From: DATBMA01 sp036555105
GTDB lineage: Bacteria; Actinomycetota; Acidimicrobiia; Spongiisociales; ZC4RG35
Length of the DNA stretch: 19,435 nt
Assembly: GCA_036555105.1 (NCBI GenBank)
Contig: DATBMA010000098.1
Location: 1-19,435, forward strand
Direction: 5' to 3'
Made by a program: the position numbers and the translations under genes. Under the pieces are notes generated by a model, which was not told the DNA's origin, ran no database searches, and saw only the letters and a program-made list of their open reading frames with translations. Shown in pieces: positions 13,005 to 19,435 of the stretch. Position 1 is the first letter of the stretch; each line of letters starts with the position of its first letter.

Positions 13005-14287
13005 TGCGATTCCTCATGGGAGGCGCGAAGCATCAGCGCCAAGAGCATGAATCCGGCCACCATCGCCGACCCGCCATAGGACGTGAACGGCAACGGAAGG
13101 CCGGTGACGGGCACCAGCCGCAGGACCCCGCCGATGATGAGGAAGGTCTGGAGCCCGACCAGCAGGGTGAGGCCGCCGGTGAGCAGCTTGCGGAAGGGGT
13201 CACGGGAGCGGAGGGCGATGCCCAGCCCCACCGCCACGAACAACAGGAACGCCCCCAGTAGTGCGGCGGTCCCTGCGAACCCGAGCTCCTCGCCCAATGC
13301 GGCGAAGATGAAGTCGGTCTCTGCCAGCGGGATGAAGTCCGGTCTTCCCAGGCCGAGCCCGGAGCCGGAGAGGCTTCCCGAAGACATCCCGAACCACGCC
13401 TGGGCGATCTGGTAGCCGGCATCCTCGAAGTTGGCGAAAGGGGCCAGCCAGGCGACGAACCGCCGCTGCACATGGGGGAAGAGGAAGACGGCGGCGGCGG
13501 CCCCGACTGCCATCAACCCCAGTCCCACCAGGGGGTAACGCTTGCGCCCGGTGGCGGCGTAGAGCATTCCGACGAACACCCCGAGCAGCAGCAAAGACGC
13601 CCCCAGATCCCGCTGAAAGACGAGGACCCCGACCGAGGCGGCCCAGACGAGGAGAAGCGGAGCGAGCTGGCGCATTTCCAGCCCGGGGGCAGGTCGCACG
13701 AATGCAGGCACCGACGCGGCCCGGTCGGCGAGGTAGGAGGCGAGGAACACGACGAAGAGCAACTTGGCGACCTCGCCCGGCTGGAAGAACATCTGAATGG
13801 CGCCGAGGTCGATCTGCACCCACAGCCGGGAACCGTTCACCTCTACCCCGTGGATCGGAAGCGGCCCGGACGTCGCCAGTAGTGGCAGAAGCAGCATGAT
13901 CCCGGCCAAGGTGATGAGAAGGAACCGGTAGCGCCGCAGCGGCTCGAGCCCCACCTTCCTCAGCGCGAAGAGGATCGCACAACCCGCCATCGACGCGATG
14001 AGGAGCCACCAGCGCTGGAGCCCCGCTCGGACCGGGGCGAGCCGATAGATCTCGGCGAATCCGATGGCGGCCAGGAGAGCAGCACAGGGGAGCAAGAGCG
14101 GGCTGGCTCCGGGTGCCCACATCTGCACCGCCGCGAACATCAGCCCGAAGGCCAGCCCGAAGACCAGGACGGTCACTCCGGCTTCGAGGTCGAATCCGCC
14201 CCCGGCGGCCAGGTTGACCAGGACGACGCCGAACCCGGCCAGGGCGGCCGCCCCTACGAGGAGGCCGCCCTCCCATCTTCGTGTCAT
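13001..14287 (-). CDS. rodA: SEDS peptidoglycan glycosyltransferase RodA
   Basis: The 428-residue protein has about ten hydrophobic segments and the SEDS signatures. These are FFQPGEVAK (Glu172), FQRDLGASLL with the catalytic Asp227, ETDFIFAALGEELGF, and the C-terminal LPLPFTSYGGSA. SEDS proteins polymerise lipid II into glycan strands and work with a class B transpeptidase, here PbpA encoded immediately downstream. The start ATG 14287 overlaps the pstP TGA (ATGA), and the stop overlaps the pbpA start (GTGA). Confidence 0.96.
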   Translation of the reverse strand: MTRRWEGGLLVGAAALAGFGVVLVNLAAGGGFDLEAGVTVLVFGLAFGLMFAAVQMWAPGASPLLLPCAALLAAIGFAEIYRLAPVRAGLQRWWLLIASMAGCAILFALRKVGLEPLRRYRFLLITLAGIMLLLPLLATSGPLPIHGVEVNGSRLWVQIDLGAIQMFFQPGEVAKLLFVVFLASYLADRAASVPAFVRPAPGLEMRQLAPLLLVWAASVGVLVFQRDLGASLLLLGVFVGMLYAATGRKRYPLVGLGLMAVGAAAAVFLFPHVQRRFVAWLAPFANFEDAGYQIAQAWFGMSSGSLSGSGLGLGRPDFIPLAETDFIFAALGEELGFAGTAALLGAFLLFVAVGLGIALRSRDPFRKLLTGGLTLLVGLQTFLIIGGVLRLVPVTGLPLPFTSYGGSAMVAGFMLLALMLRASHEESQ

Positions 14288-14991
14288 GGAAGTACGTCCA
14301 CCACCAGCACGGTGACGTTGTCGATCCCGCCGGCGCCGTTGGCCGCCTCGACCATGGCCCAGACAGACTCCTCAGGCGAGCCGGTCCCGAGCAGATCTGC
14401 GATCTGGTCGTCCTCCAGGCCGACTGTCAAACCGTCGCTGCAGAGCAGCAACCGGTCACCGACTTGCAGCTGCAACTCGGTCGCGTCGACCGGAACGTTG
14501 CGGGTGAGGCCGAGAACCCTGGTCAGCATGTGACGCTGGGGGTGGGACGACACCTCGGTGGGAGAGATGCGCCCGGCCTCCACATATTCCTCGACCACTG
14601 TGTGATCCCGGGTCAGACGCTGGATGTGCCCTCCCCGAAGGAGATAGGCCCGACTGTCGCCCACGTGGCCCATCATCGAATGCCCGTCGGGCGCGATCAC
14701 CGCCAGGGTCATCGTGGTGCCCATGCCGGCAATGGCAGGGTTGCGCATCGCCTCCTGATAGACCGCCTCGTTGGCGCGGGCGACCTTCTCGGCGGGGGTC
14801 GCGCCGCCCTTGGTGGCGGCCTCGACCGCCAATCGCGACGCGACGTCACCGGCCACGGCCCCGCCCATGCCATCGGCGACGATCACCAGGATCGGGCCGG
14901 GGCCCCGCCCTGCCACTTCGGGGAAGAACGCGTCCTGATTGGTCGACCTGACCAGGCCTTTGTGGCTTGCAACCGACCACAGGTAATTCAT
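14284..14991 (-). CDS. pstP: PP2C-type Ser/Thr phosphatase PstP
   Basis: The 235-residue protein is a complete PP2C catalytic domain that removes phosphate from proteins modified by Ser/Thr kinases. Metal-binding motifs are visible: NQDAFF (Asp20), VADGMGG (Asp40), GDSRAYL, CSDGLT and a terminal DNVTVLVV. Mycobacterial PstP (about 510 residues) has in addition a membrane helix and an extracellular domain. Both are missing here, so this enzyme should be cytoplasmic. ATG 14991 overlaps the fhaB TGA by 4 nt. Confidence 0.95.
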   Translation of the reverse strand: MNYLWSVASHKGLVRSTNQDAFFPEVAGRGPGPILVIVADGMGGAVAGDVASRLAVEAATKGGATPAEKVARANEAVYQEAMRNPAIAGMGTTMTLAVIAPDGHSMMGHVGDSRAYLLRGGHIQRLTRDHTVVEEYVEAGRISPTEVSSHPQRHMLTRVLGLTRNVPVDATELQLQVGDRLLLCSDGLTVGLEDDQIADLLGTGSPEESVWAMVEAANGAGGIDNVTVLVVDVLP

Positions 14992-15401
14992 CGAACTTCC
15001 ATCACAGTCTTGCCAACCTGAAGGGCGTCACCACGCCGCAGTGTGGTAGCCGCGCTAATCCGTCGCCCGTTCACATAGGTGCCGTTGGTCGAGCCGAGGT
15101 CGTTGACCGTGAGCTGGTGGTCCTGCGACGTGAGCCTCAAGTGGAATTCGGAAGCGTAGGGATCATGGATCACAACGTCGGCCTCGTCACTGCGTCCGAG
15201 CACGAGGGCGTTGTCGACTGTGAAGTTGAGCCCGGGCTGGCTGTCGCTCCTCACCACCACCAGCCGGTTGCCTTCGCGGGGGTTGCGCCCGAATGGCCGC
15301 AGGCCCAAGTGGCCCGCCACCGCCCTTGCCACCTGCCAGACGAAGAGGAAGATGAGGGCCAGGAATATCAGGCGCAGCAGGGTGAGGATCAGCTCTGGCA
15401 T
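14988..15401 (-). CDS. fhaB: Membrane-anchored FHA-domain protein FhaB
   Basis: The 137-residue product has an N-terminal membrane helix (about 4-28) followed by one cytoplasmic FHA domain that binds phosphothreonine. Key FHA elements are LGRSDEADVVI, the Ser-Glu-Phe-His turn, and DLGSTNGTYVNG. The family member in mycobacteria (FipA/FhaB, about 155 residues) links kinase signalling to division. ATG 15401 is chosen because the helix begins directly after it; longer readings upstream are low-complexity antisense-like sequence inside fhaA. It overlaps fhaA by 13 nt and pstP by 4 nt. Confidence 0.94.
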   Translation of the reverse strand: MPELILTLLRLIFLALIFLFVWQVARAVAGHLGLRPFGRNPREGNRLVVVRSDSQPGLNFTVDNALVLGRSDEADVVIHDPYASEFHLRLTSQDHQLTVNDLGSTNGTYVNGRRISAATTLRRGDALQVGKTVMEVR

Positions 15402-16042
15402 CGCAGGACCCGGAACGATTGGTTGGCGAACCGGAGCAGGGATCCGAACCCGGCCCGGCGAGGGGCCTCCCCCAGGGGCCGCCCGTCGACCGCCGACCCG
15501 TTGGCCGAGCGCAGGTCGGCCACCCATACCTCGTCGGCTTGACGGAAGAGAATCGCATGGTGACGGCTGACCTCTGGGGCGTCGAGCACGACATCGCAGT
15601 CGGGGCCCCTCCCGACCAACGCGCGATTGTGGCCGACGAGAATCTCGACCTCCCCTCGGAGGCGCGCCCACGGCTGCAACGGTCCTGCCTCGGCCACCCC
15701 CCGGCACCGGACCGTTCCCGGACGCAACTGCGGGTCACCAAGGAGTCGGATTCGCACCGGTCCCTCCAGCCTCAGCCCGCGTTCGGCCGCGTATCCAGAC
15801 AGCGCGTTCTCCAGCTCCCCGACCAGGCCGTCACCCTGTTCGGGGAGATCGGCCGGGTGGAGCAGCACCACGTATGAATTGGCGGTGCCCCTCCCGGCGA
15901 GGGTCTCGAATTCCGACAGGTCCGCCTCGCGAGCGAGTCTGGCGGCGACCTCGCCGGCAGTCACCGCCCCGCGGAAGACTCTCGCCGCCAGGCCATCGAT
16001 GGCGGCTTCCAGCCTGCGCTCGAGGCCCGTCGCCAAACCCAT
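15389..16042 (-). CDS. fhaA: FhaA: DUF3662 plus FHA domain protein
   Basis: The 217-residue protein has an N-terminal FhaA_N/DUF3662 domain (about 1-112), recognisable from GLERRLEAAIDGLAARVFRG and SYVVLLHP, and a C-terminal FHA domain (about 133-215). FHA residues include GRG at 144-146, SRHH at 159-162 and Asn181 in DLRSANGSAVDG. FhaA binds phosphorylated partners in the cell-wall pathway, for example the MviN pseudokinase complex in mycobacteria. Mycobacterial FhaA is about 530 residues with a long disordered linker, absent here. ATG 16042 is chosen because the conserved domain starts there. It is the first gene of the overlapping cluster and is divergent from tRNA-Leu. Confidence 0.93.
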   Translation of the reverse strand: MGLATGLERRLEAAIDGLAARVFRGAVTAGEVAARLAREADLSEFETLAGRGTANSYVVLLHPADLPEQGDGLVGELENALSGYAAERGLRLEGPVRIRLLGDPQLRPGTVRCRGVAEAGPLQPWARLRGEVEILVGHNRALVGRGPDCDVVLDAPEVSRHHAILFRQADEVWVADLRSANGSAVDGRPLGEAPRRAGFGSLLRFANQSFRVLRCQS

Positions 16043-16113
16043 TCCGGCGGTCAAGGTAGCCGAGCATGGGTGCTGGGGATCGGGCGGCCGGCGCTGACGA
16101 TCGGCGCGGCTTG

Positions 16114-16119
16114 TACGAT
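16114..16119 (+). promoter_or_regulatory. -10-like box of tRNA-Leu
   Basis: TACGAT ends 12 nt before the mature tRNA-Leu. The same GTACGAT heptamer precedes serS. A matching -35 box is not clear. Confidence 0.4.
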
Positions 16120-16131
16120 TGACGGCCCGCC

Positions 16132-16215
<84 letters not shown>

Positions 16216-16284
16216 CCTACGCACTCGGATTGGGGGCCGCCCAATCTCGGCTCGTGCCGTTCTTCGGCATCCAGCGAAGACGCC

Positions 16285-16314
16285 TTGGTATTGCGAGCGC
16301 GGGCTTCTCATAAT
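16285..16314 (+). promoter_or_regulatory. Putative promoter of the CARDB-like gene
   Basis: TTGGTA (16285-16290) and CATAAT (16309-16314) are 18 nt apart. The -10 box overlaps the ATG at 16313. If it is used, the true start must be downstream, for example GTG 16325 or ATG 16358. Confidence 0.4.
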
Positions 16315-17353
16315 GGCGCCCGTCGTGGCTCAATCCCCCGTCAATGTCTCCAATGGGATGCTGGTTGACAGCCCGCGTCCCCGTCGCGGGCGCCGGATCC
16401 TGGTCCCCTTGTTGATAGTCCTCTTGATCGTGGGGGTCCTCGCCATCGTTCGGCTCGGTGACGTCGCCAGCGCCGGCGTGGCCTACCTCGAGGAGATGCG
16501 GGTGGAAGCCGGCTCGATCGACGGAGCCGCCTCTACCTTCGCCGGCCTCGGTTCGAGGATCGGGCAGATCGACCGCAATGAGTTCGAGTCGATACTCACC
16601 GACATGTCGGAGGTCCTCTCGTCGGCGATGGTCGTCACGACGAGTGAGCCCCCTACTCCTGAGCTGATCGGTCCTGCCGCCCTCTACCGGCTGGCAGTCT
16701 CGGACTGGTCCGAGGGAGTCACCCTGTTCCGAGAAGGCGTGCTGATGACGGCGGACCAGCCCCAGGCCACAACCGGACCCGAGCAACTCGTCCTTGCCCT
16801 CTACAGGCTGCGGGCTGGAGACGAGACCTACGCGCACCTCCTCGGGGAGCTGGAGAGGCAGGATGCCCCGCAGCCAATCGCCCCCTTGCCGGAGGTGCTG
16901 TTCGTCGAAGACGGGGCGGCCGTGGTGACCCTTGCCAATCGATTCGTAGTGGCGGCGCGGGCGAGCACCAGCGCCCTCCCCCTCCGCGCCGATCTGAAGG
17001 TCCAACAGGTGGTGAGCAACCCCGCCTGGGTGAGCGGACCCGACCGCAGCCTGGTGGTGCCGGCCACCGAGACGATCACCTTGTCGGTGGTGATCGCCAA
17101 CAGCGGGAATGGCCGGGCCGGGCCTCAGACCGTCGAGGTGGTGCTGACCAACCCGGATGGCGAGCAGCAGATCGAAGTTGCGGTTCCGGCACTCGAGGCA
17201 GGGGACGAGACCACGGTCACCACCGAAGAGCTGCAGGTCTCGCCGGGCACCGAGTACCAGGCGGTCGTCCGGCTTCTCCTGTCCGAGCCGGAGGTGAACG
17301 TCGACGACAACGTCATCAACCTCACCTTCCGGGTCAACGACGAGACGGGTTGA
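16313..17353 (+). CDS. Membrane-anchored protein with C-terminal CARDB-like domain
   Basis: The 346-residue product (from ATG 16313) has a basic N-terminal tail (PRPRRGRR), one membrane helix (about 29-47) and a large region expected to be outside the cell. Residues 55-215 are mostly helical with no recognised family. Residues 228-341 look like an Ig-like CARDB domain, with the pattern LSVVIANSGNGRAGPQTVEV and VDDNVINLTFRV near the end. CARDB domains are adhesion-type modules; the function here is unknown. In-frame starts at GTG 16325 and ATG 16358 are alternatives because a -10-like box covers 16309-16314. The longer in-frame reading from 16070 would cross the tRNA and is rejected. serS follows 57 nt downstream. 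Confidence 0.82.
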   Translation: MAPVVAQSPVNVSNGMLVDSPRPRRGRRILVPLLIVLLIVGVLAIVRLGDVASAGVAYLEEMRVEAGSIDGAASTFAGLGSRIGQIDRNEFESILTDMSEVLSSAMVVTTSEPPTPELIGPAALYRLAVSDWSEGVTLFREGVLMTADQPQATTGPEQLVLALYRLRAGDETYAHLLGELERQDAPQPIAPLPEVLFVEDGAAVVTLANRFVVAARASTSALPLRADLKVQQVVSNPAWVSGPDRSLVVPATETITLSVVIANSGNGRAGPQTVEVVLTNPDGEQQIEVAVPALEAGDETTVTTEELQVSPGTEYQAVVRLLLSEPEVNVDDNVINLTFRVNDETG

Positions 17354-17395
17354 TCCAAAGAGGGAGCTGCGGGGCTGGCTGCGCCCGCCAATCGG

Positions 17396-17401
17396 TACGA
17401 T
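17396..17401 (+). promoter_or_regulatory. -10-like box of serS
   Basis: TACGAT ends 9 nt before the GTG start of serS and no Shine-Dalgarno site is present. This fits a leaderless or nearly leaderless transcript. Confidence 0.4.
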
Positions 17402-17410
17402 CCGCCTCCC

Positions 17411-18667
17411 GTGATCGATCCAGGAATCCTTCGAAACGACTCCGAGCGACTGCGCCGCTCCCTCGCCAGACGCGGTCTGGACTTCGACGTCGACGAATTG
17501 ATCGCCATGGACGAGGAGCTGCGCGGGGTCCGGAGGGAGGCCGAGGAGCTCCGGGCCGCCCAGAAGGAGGCGGGCAGGGCGGTGGCCAGGCTTGGCGGCA
17601 AGGAAAAGGAGAGCGCCCTCAAGGAAGGGGCGAGGCTGGCCGAGGCCCACAAGGTGGCCGAAGCTCGTGCGGAAGAGCTGGCTGCCAAGTTCGAAGAAGC
17701 CTGGAATCGGGTCCCCAACCTGGTGGACGACTCCGCAGCCGACGGCCACACAGATGCTGACAACTTCGAGATCAAACGAGTCGGCCACCCCAGGGTCTTC
17801 GACTTCGAAGCGAAGGATTTCACCACTCTGGGCGAGGACCTCGACCTGATCGACATGGCGAGGGGAGCCAAGGTCTCCGGGAGTCGCTTCGGGTACTTGA
17901 AGGGTGGGGCGGTGCTGCTCGAATTCGGGTTGGTCCGATGGGCCTTCGACCACCTGGTTGCTGCCGGTTTCACGCCGATGGTCCCGCCGGTCCTGGTCCG
18001 CGAACAAGCCCTCTATGGGACCGGGTTCTTTCCCGGTGACCGGGAGCAGGTGTACTCGGTCGCGTCCGACGACCTGTATCTGGTCGGCACCTCGGAGGTC
18101 CCGCTGGCGGCTTACCACACGGACGAGATCCTCGACCCGGACGAGCTGCCGCTCCGATACGCCGGGTTCTCATCGTGCTTCCGCCGCGAGGCCGGGAGCT
18201 ATGGGAAAGACACCCAGGGCCTGTTCAGGGTCCACCAATTCGACAAGGTCGAGATGTTCGTATTCACCCATCCCGAGGCCTCTCCCGATGAGCACGAGCG
18301 CATCCTCGGAGTGGAGGAGAGCCTCGTGCAGGAGCTCGAGATCCCGTATCGGGTGGTGAACGTGGCGGCCGGCGACCTCGGTTCCTCGGCCGCCAAGAAG
18401 TACGACATAGAGGCATGGTTCCCCTCACAGCAGACCTTCCGCGAGGTGACGTCCTGCTCGAACACCACCGACTTCCAGGCGCGCCGCCTGAAGATCCGCA
18501 CGCGTGGCGATGGCGGGACCAGGATCGTTCACACGCTGAACGGGACCGCGGTGGCCGTTGGCCGCACGATCCTCGCGATCCTCGAGAACCACCAGCTCGC
18601 CGACGGCTCTGTGACCATTCCGGCTGCTTTGCAGCCCTACGTCGGGTTGGACGCGCTGCGGCCGTGA
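17411..18667 (+). CDS. serS: Seryl-tRNA synthetase
   Basis: The 418-residue class II synthetase charges tRNA-Ser with serine in the cytoplasm. A long charged coiled-coil arm (about 28-100) contacts the tRNA variable arm. The catalytic core shows TSEV (227-230) for serine recognition, motif 2 starting FRREAGSYGKDTQG at 257, and motif 3 NGTAVAVGRTILAILENHQ with Arg384. Length is typical. GTG 17411 begins the conserved N-terminus (MIDPGILRND when initiated) and lacks a Shine-Dalgarno site. The stop overlaps the next gene by 4 nt. Confidence 0.97.
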   Translation: MIDPGILRNDSERLRRSLARRGLDFDVDELIAMDEELRGVRREAEELRAAQKEAGRAVARLGGKEKESALKEGARLAEAHKVAEARAEELAAKFEEAWNRVPNLVDDSAADGHTDADNFEIKRVGHPRVFDFEAKDFTTLGEDLDLIDMARGAKVSGSRFGYLKGGAVLLEFGLVRWAFDHLVAAGFTPMVPPVLVREQALYGTGFFPGDREQVYSVASDDLYLVGTSEVPLAAYHTDEILDPDELPLRYAGFSSCFRREAGSYGKDTQGLFRVHQFDKVEMFVFTHPEASPDEHERILGVEESLVQELEIPYRVVNVAAGDLGSSAAKKYDIEAWFPSQQTFREVTSCSNTTDFQARRLKIRTRGDGGTRIVHTLNGTAVAVGRTILAILENHQLADGSVTIPAALQPYVGLDALRP

Positions 18668-19311
18668 GCGACGAGGGCGGGCGGGTCTTCGCTCGCATTG
18701 CCAACCGGTACGACCGCCTCAACAGCATCCTCTCGCTTGGCAAGGAGCAGCACTGGCGGGCTAGGGCGGCTGCGTTCCTGCCCGAGGGCGTGATCCTCGA
18801 CCTGGGTAGTGGGACCGGCGCCGCCGGCCCCGTCCTCGGGCGCCGCACCGTGGTGGCACTGGACCCGGAGCCGGAGATGCTGGCGTTGTCCGAGATGCCA
18901 CTGCGGGTGGTGGGAGTGGGCGAGGACCTGCCCTTCGGGGACGAGAGCTTCGACGGGGTCTTCTCCGCCTACGTGTTCCGCAACCTGGCCTCGGTGGAGG
19001 CGACGATGAAGGAGATCGCCCGTGTGCTGCGGCCTGGTGGGGTGGCTGCGATCGTCGATCTGGCCAGGCCGCCTACACCGGTAAAGGCCGCGGTGCATCG
19101 GACCGGGACCACGGTGGTGTTGCCGGCGGTCGGGACCTTGGCCGGGGCTCCTAAGGAGTACTGGTACCTGCATCGATCGTTGGACAAGCTCCCTCCCCCC
19201 GAGGAGCTGCTTGGTCATGGTCCGCTGAAGTTGGAGGCGGTCTGGCGGATGGGGCCGCTGGATTTCGTATACGGCGCGGCTCTTCGCAAGCGTGGGACGG
19301 AGAGACGGTGA
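18664..19311 (+). CDS. UbiE/MenG-type class I methyltransferase
   Basis: The 215-residue product is a SAM-dependent methyltransferase resembling demethylmenaquinone methyltransferase, which carries out the last step of menaquinone synthesis. It has the family-type N-terminus FARIANRYDRLNSILSLGKE, motif I VILDLGSGTG (43-52), an acidic residue in ALDPEPEML, and FDGVFSAYVFRN with VLRPGGVAAIVDL further on. It is somewhat shorter than usual members (about 230-250), mainly through a shortened C-terminal part. The GTG start at 18664 overlaps the serS TGA (GTGA), so translation is coupled. Other methyltransferases share the core, but the N-terminal signature favours MenG/UbiE. No other quinone gene is nearby. 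Confidence 0.87.
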   Translation: MSDEGGRVFARIANRYDRLNSILSLGKEQHWRARAAAFLPEGVILDLGSGTGAAGPVLGRRTVVALDPEPEMLALSEMPLRVVGVGEDLPFGDESFDGVFSAYVFRNLASVEATMKEIARVLRPGGVAAIVDLARPPTPVKAAVHRTGTTVVLPAVGTLAGAPKEYWYLHRSLDKLPPPEELLGHGPLKLEAVWRMGPLDFVYGAALRKRGTERR

Positions 19312-19342
19312 CGACCGGTTGACGCCCAGACCGCCAGGCGAT

Positions 19343-19435
19343 CTTCGGCACCAAGGTGGGCCACGTGGGGCTGCTTCCTTCCGGACCTGACCCGGTTGGC
19401 GGCTCCCCGGCCCGCAGGACCCGGCGGCTGGACGT
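19343..19435 (-). ncRNA. ffs: Signal recognition particle RNA (4.5S-type), likely cut at the window edge
   Basis: On the - strand the conserved SRP apical domain is present: GGTCAGGTCC, the GGAA tetraloop and GGAAGCAGCC (about 19369-19393). GGGCC and GGCCC segments on each side can pair below it. This RNA forms the signal recognition particle with Ffh and targets membrane proteins. The core is certain, but both ends are estimates. The 5' end may lie beyond 19435. Confidence 0.88.

Noticed and set aside
14281..15021. A 246-codon + strand ORF antisense to pstP
   Set aside because: pstP has all PP2C motifs and 4-nt overlaps with both neighbours; this is a shadow frame.
15402..15707. N-terminal extension of FhaB up to 15707
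   Set aside because: This reads fhaA in another frame, giving Arg/Gly/Pro-rich low-complexity sequence. The membrane helix directly after ATG 15401 marks the true start.
16217..18118. A 633-codon - strand ORF antisense to the CARDB-like gene and serS
   Set aside because: serS on the other strand is unambiguous. The antisense product has no recognisable domain.

Overview
The window looks like chromosomal DNA from a high-GC actinobacterium. The main evidence is the cluster fhaA-fhaB-pstP-rodA-pbpA-...-pknB followed by crgA, an arrangement characteristic of Actinobacteria that often lies near the replication origin. GTG starts, few Shine-Dalgarno sites, TANNNT -10 boxes close to start codons and Thr-rich extracytoplasmic linkers fit that reading. 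I suspect a deep-branching, Acidimicrobiia-like lineage, but this is an impression from gene style and not a phylogenetic result.

Layout: 1-195 holds the decayed end of an ArsR-like regulator. It is followed by tRNA-Ala(UGC) and a SulP anion transporter with a STAS domain. An unknown membrane protein, a thiolase and a small membrane-anchored zinc-ribbon protein follow on the + strand. The - strand cluster runs right to left from 16042 to 4556: fhaA, fhaB, pstP, rodA and pbpA (overlapping by 4-13 nt), then a Tat-type metallo-beta-lactamase-fold lipoprotein, a 1153-residue zinc-ribbon/class III cyclase/AAA ATPase protein, pknB with four PASTA domains, and crgA. The + strand resumes with tRNA-Leu(CAG), a membrane-anchored CARDB-like protein, serS and a ubiE/menG-type methyltransferase overlapping serS. 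The SRP RNA lies on the - strand at the right edge.

How the genes fit together: PknB is expected to sense cell-wall fragments through its PASTA domains and to phosphorylate cell-wall and division proteins. PstP reverses this, FhaA and FhaB read the phosphothreonines, RodA and PbpA polymerise and crosslink elongation peptidoglycan, and CrgA joins the divisome and elongasome. The usual second kinase, pknA, is not between pbpA and pknB; the lipoprotein and the cyclase/ATPase occupy that place.

The least expected structure is a family of 8-bp repeats around crgA. The 53-nt gap left of crgA and two arrays right of it (4977-5025 and 5041-5160) are built from related octamers such as GAGACCTC and ACCGTGAG. 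They lie in inverted orientation on the two sides of crgA, and the right-hand array runs into the pknB stop codon.
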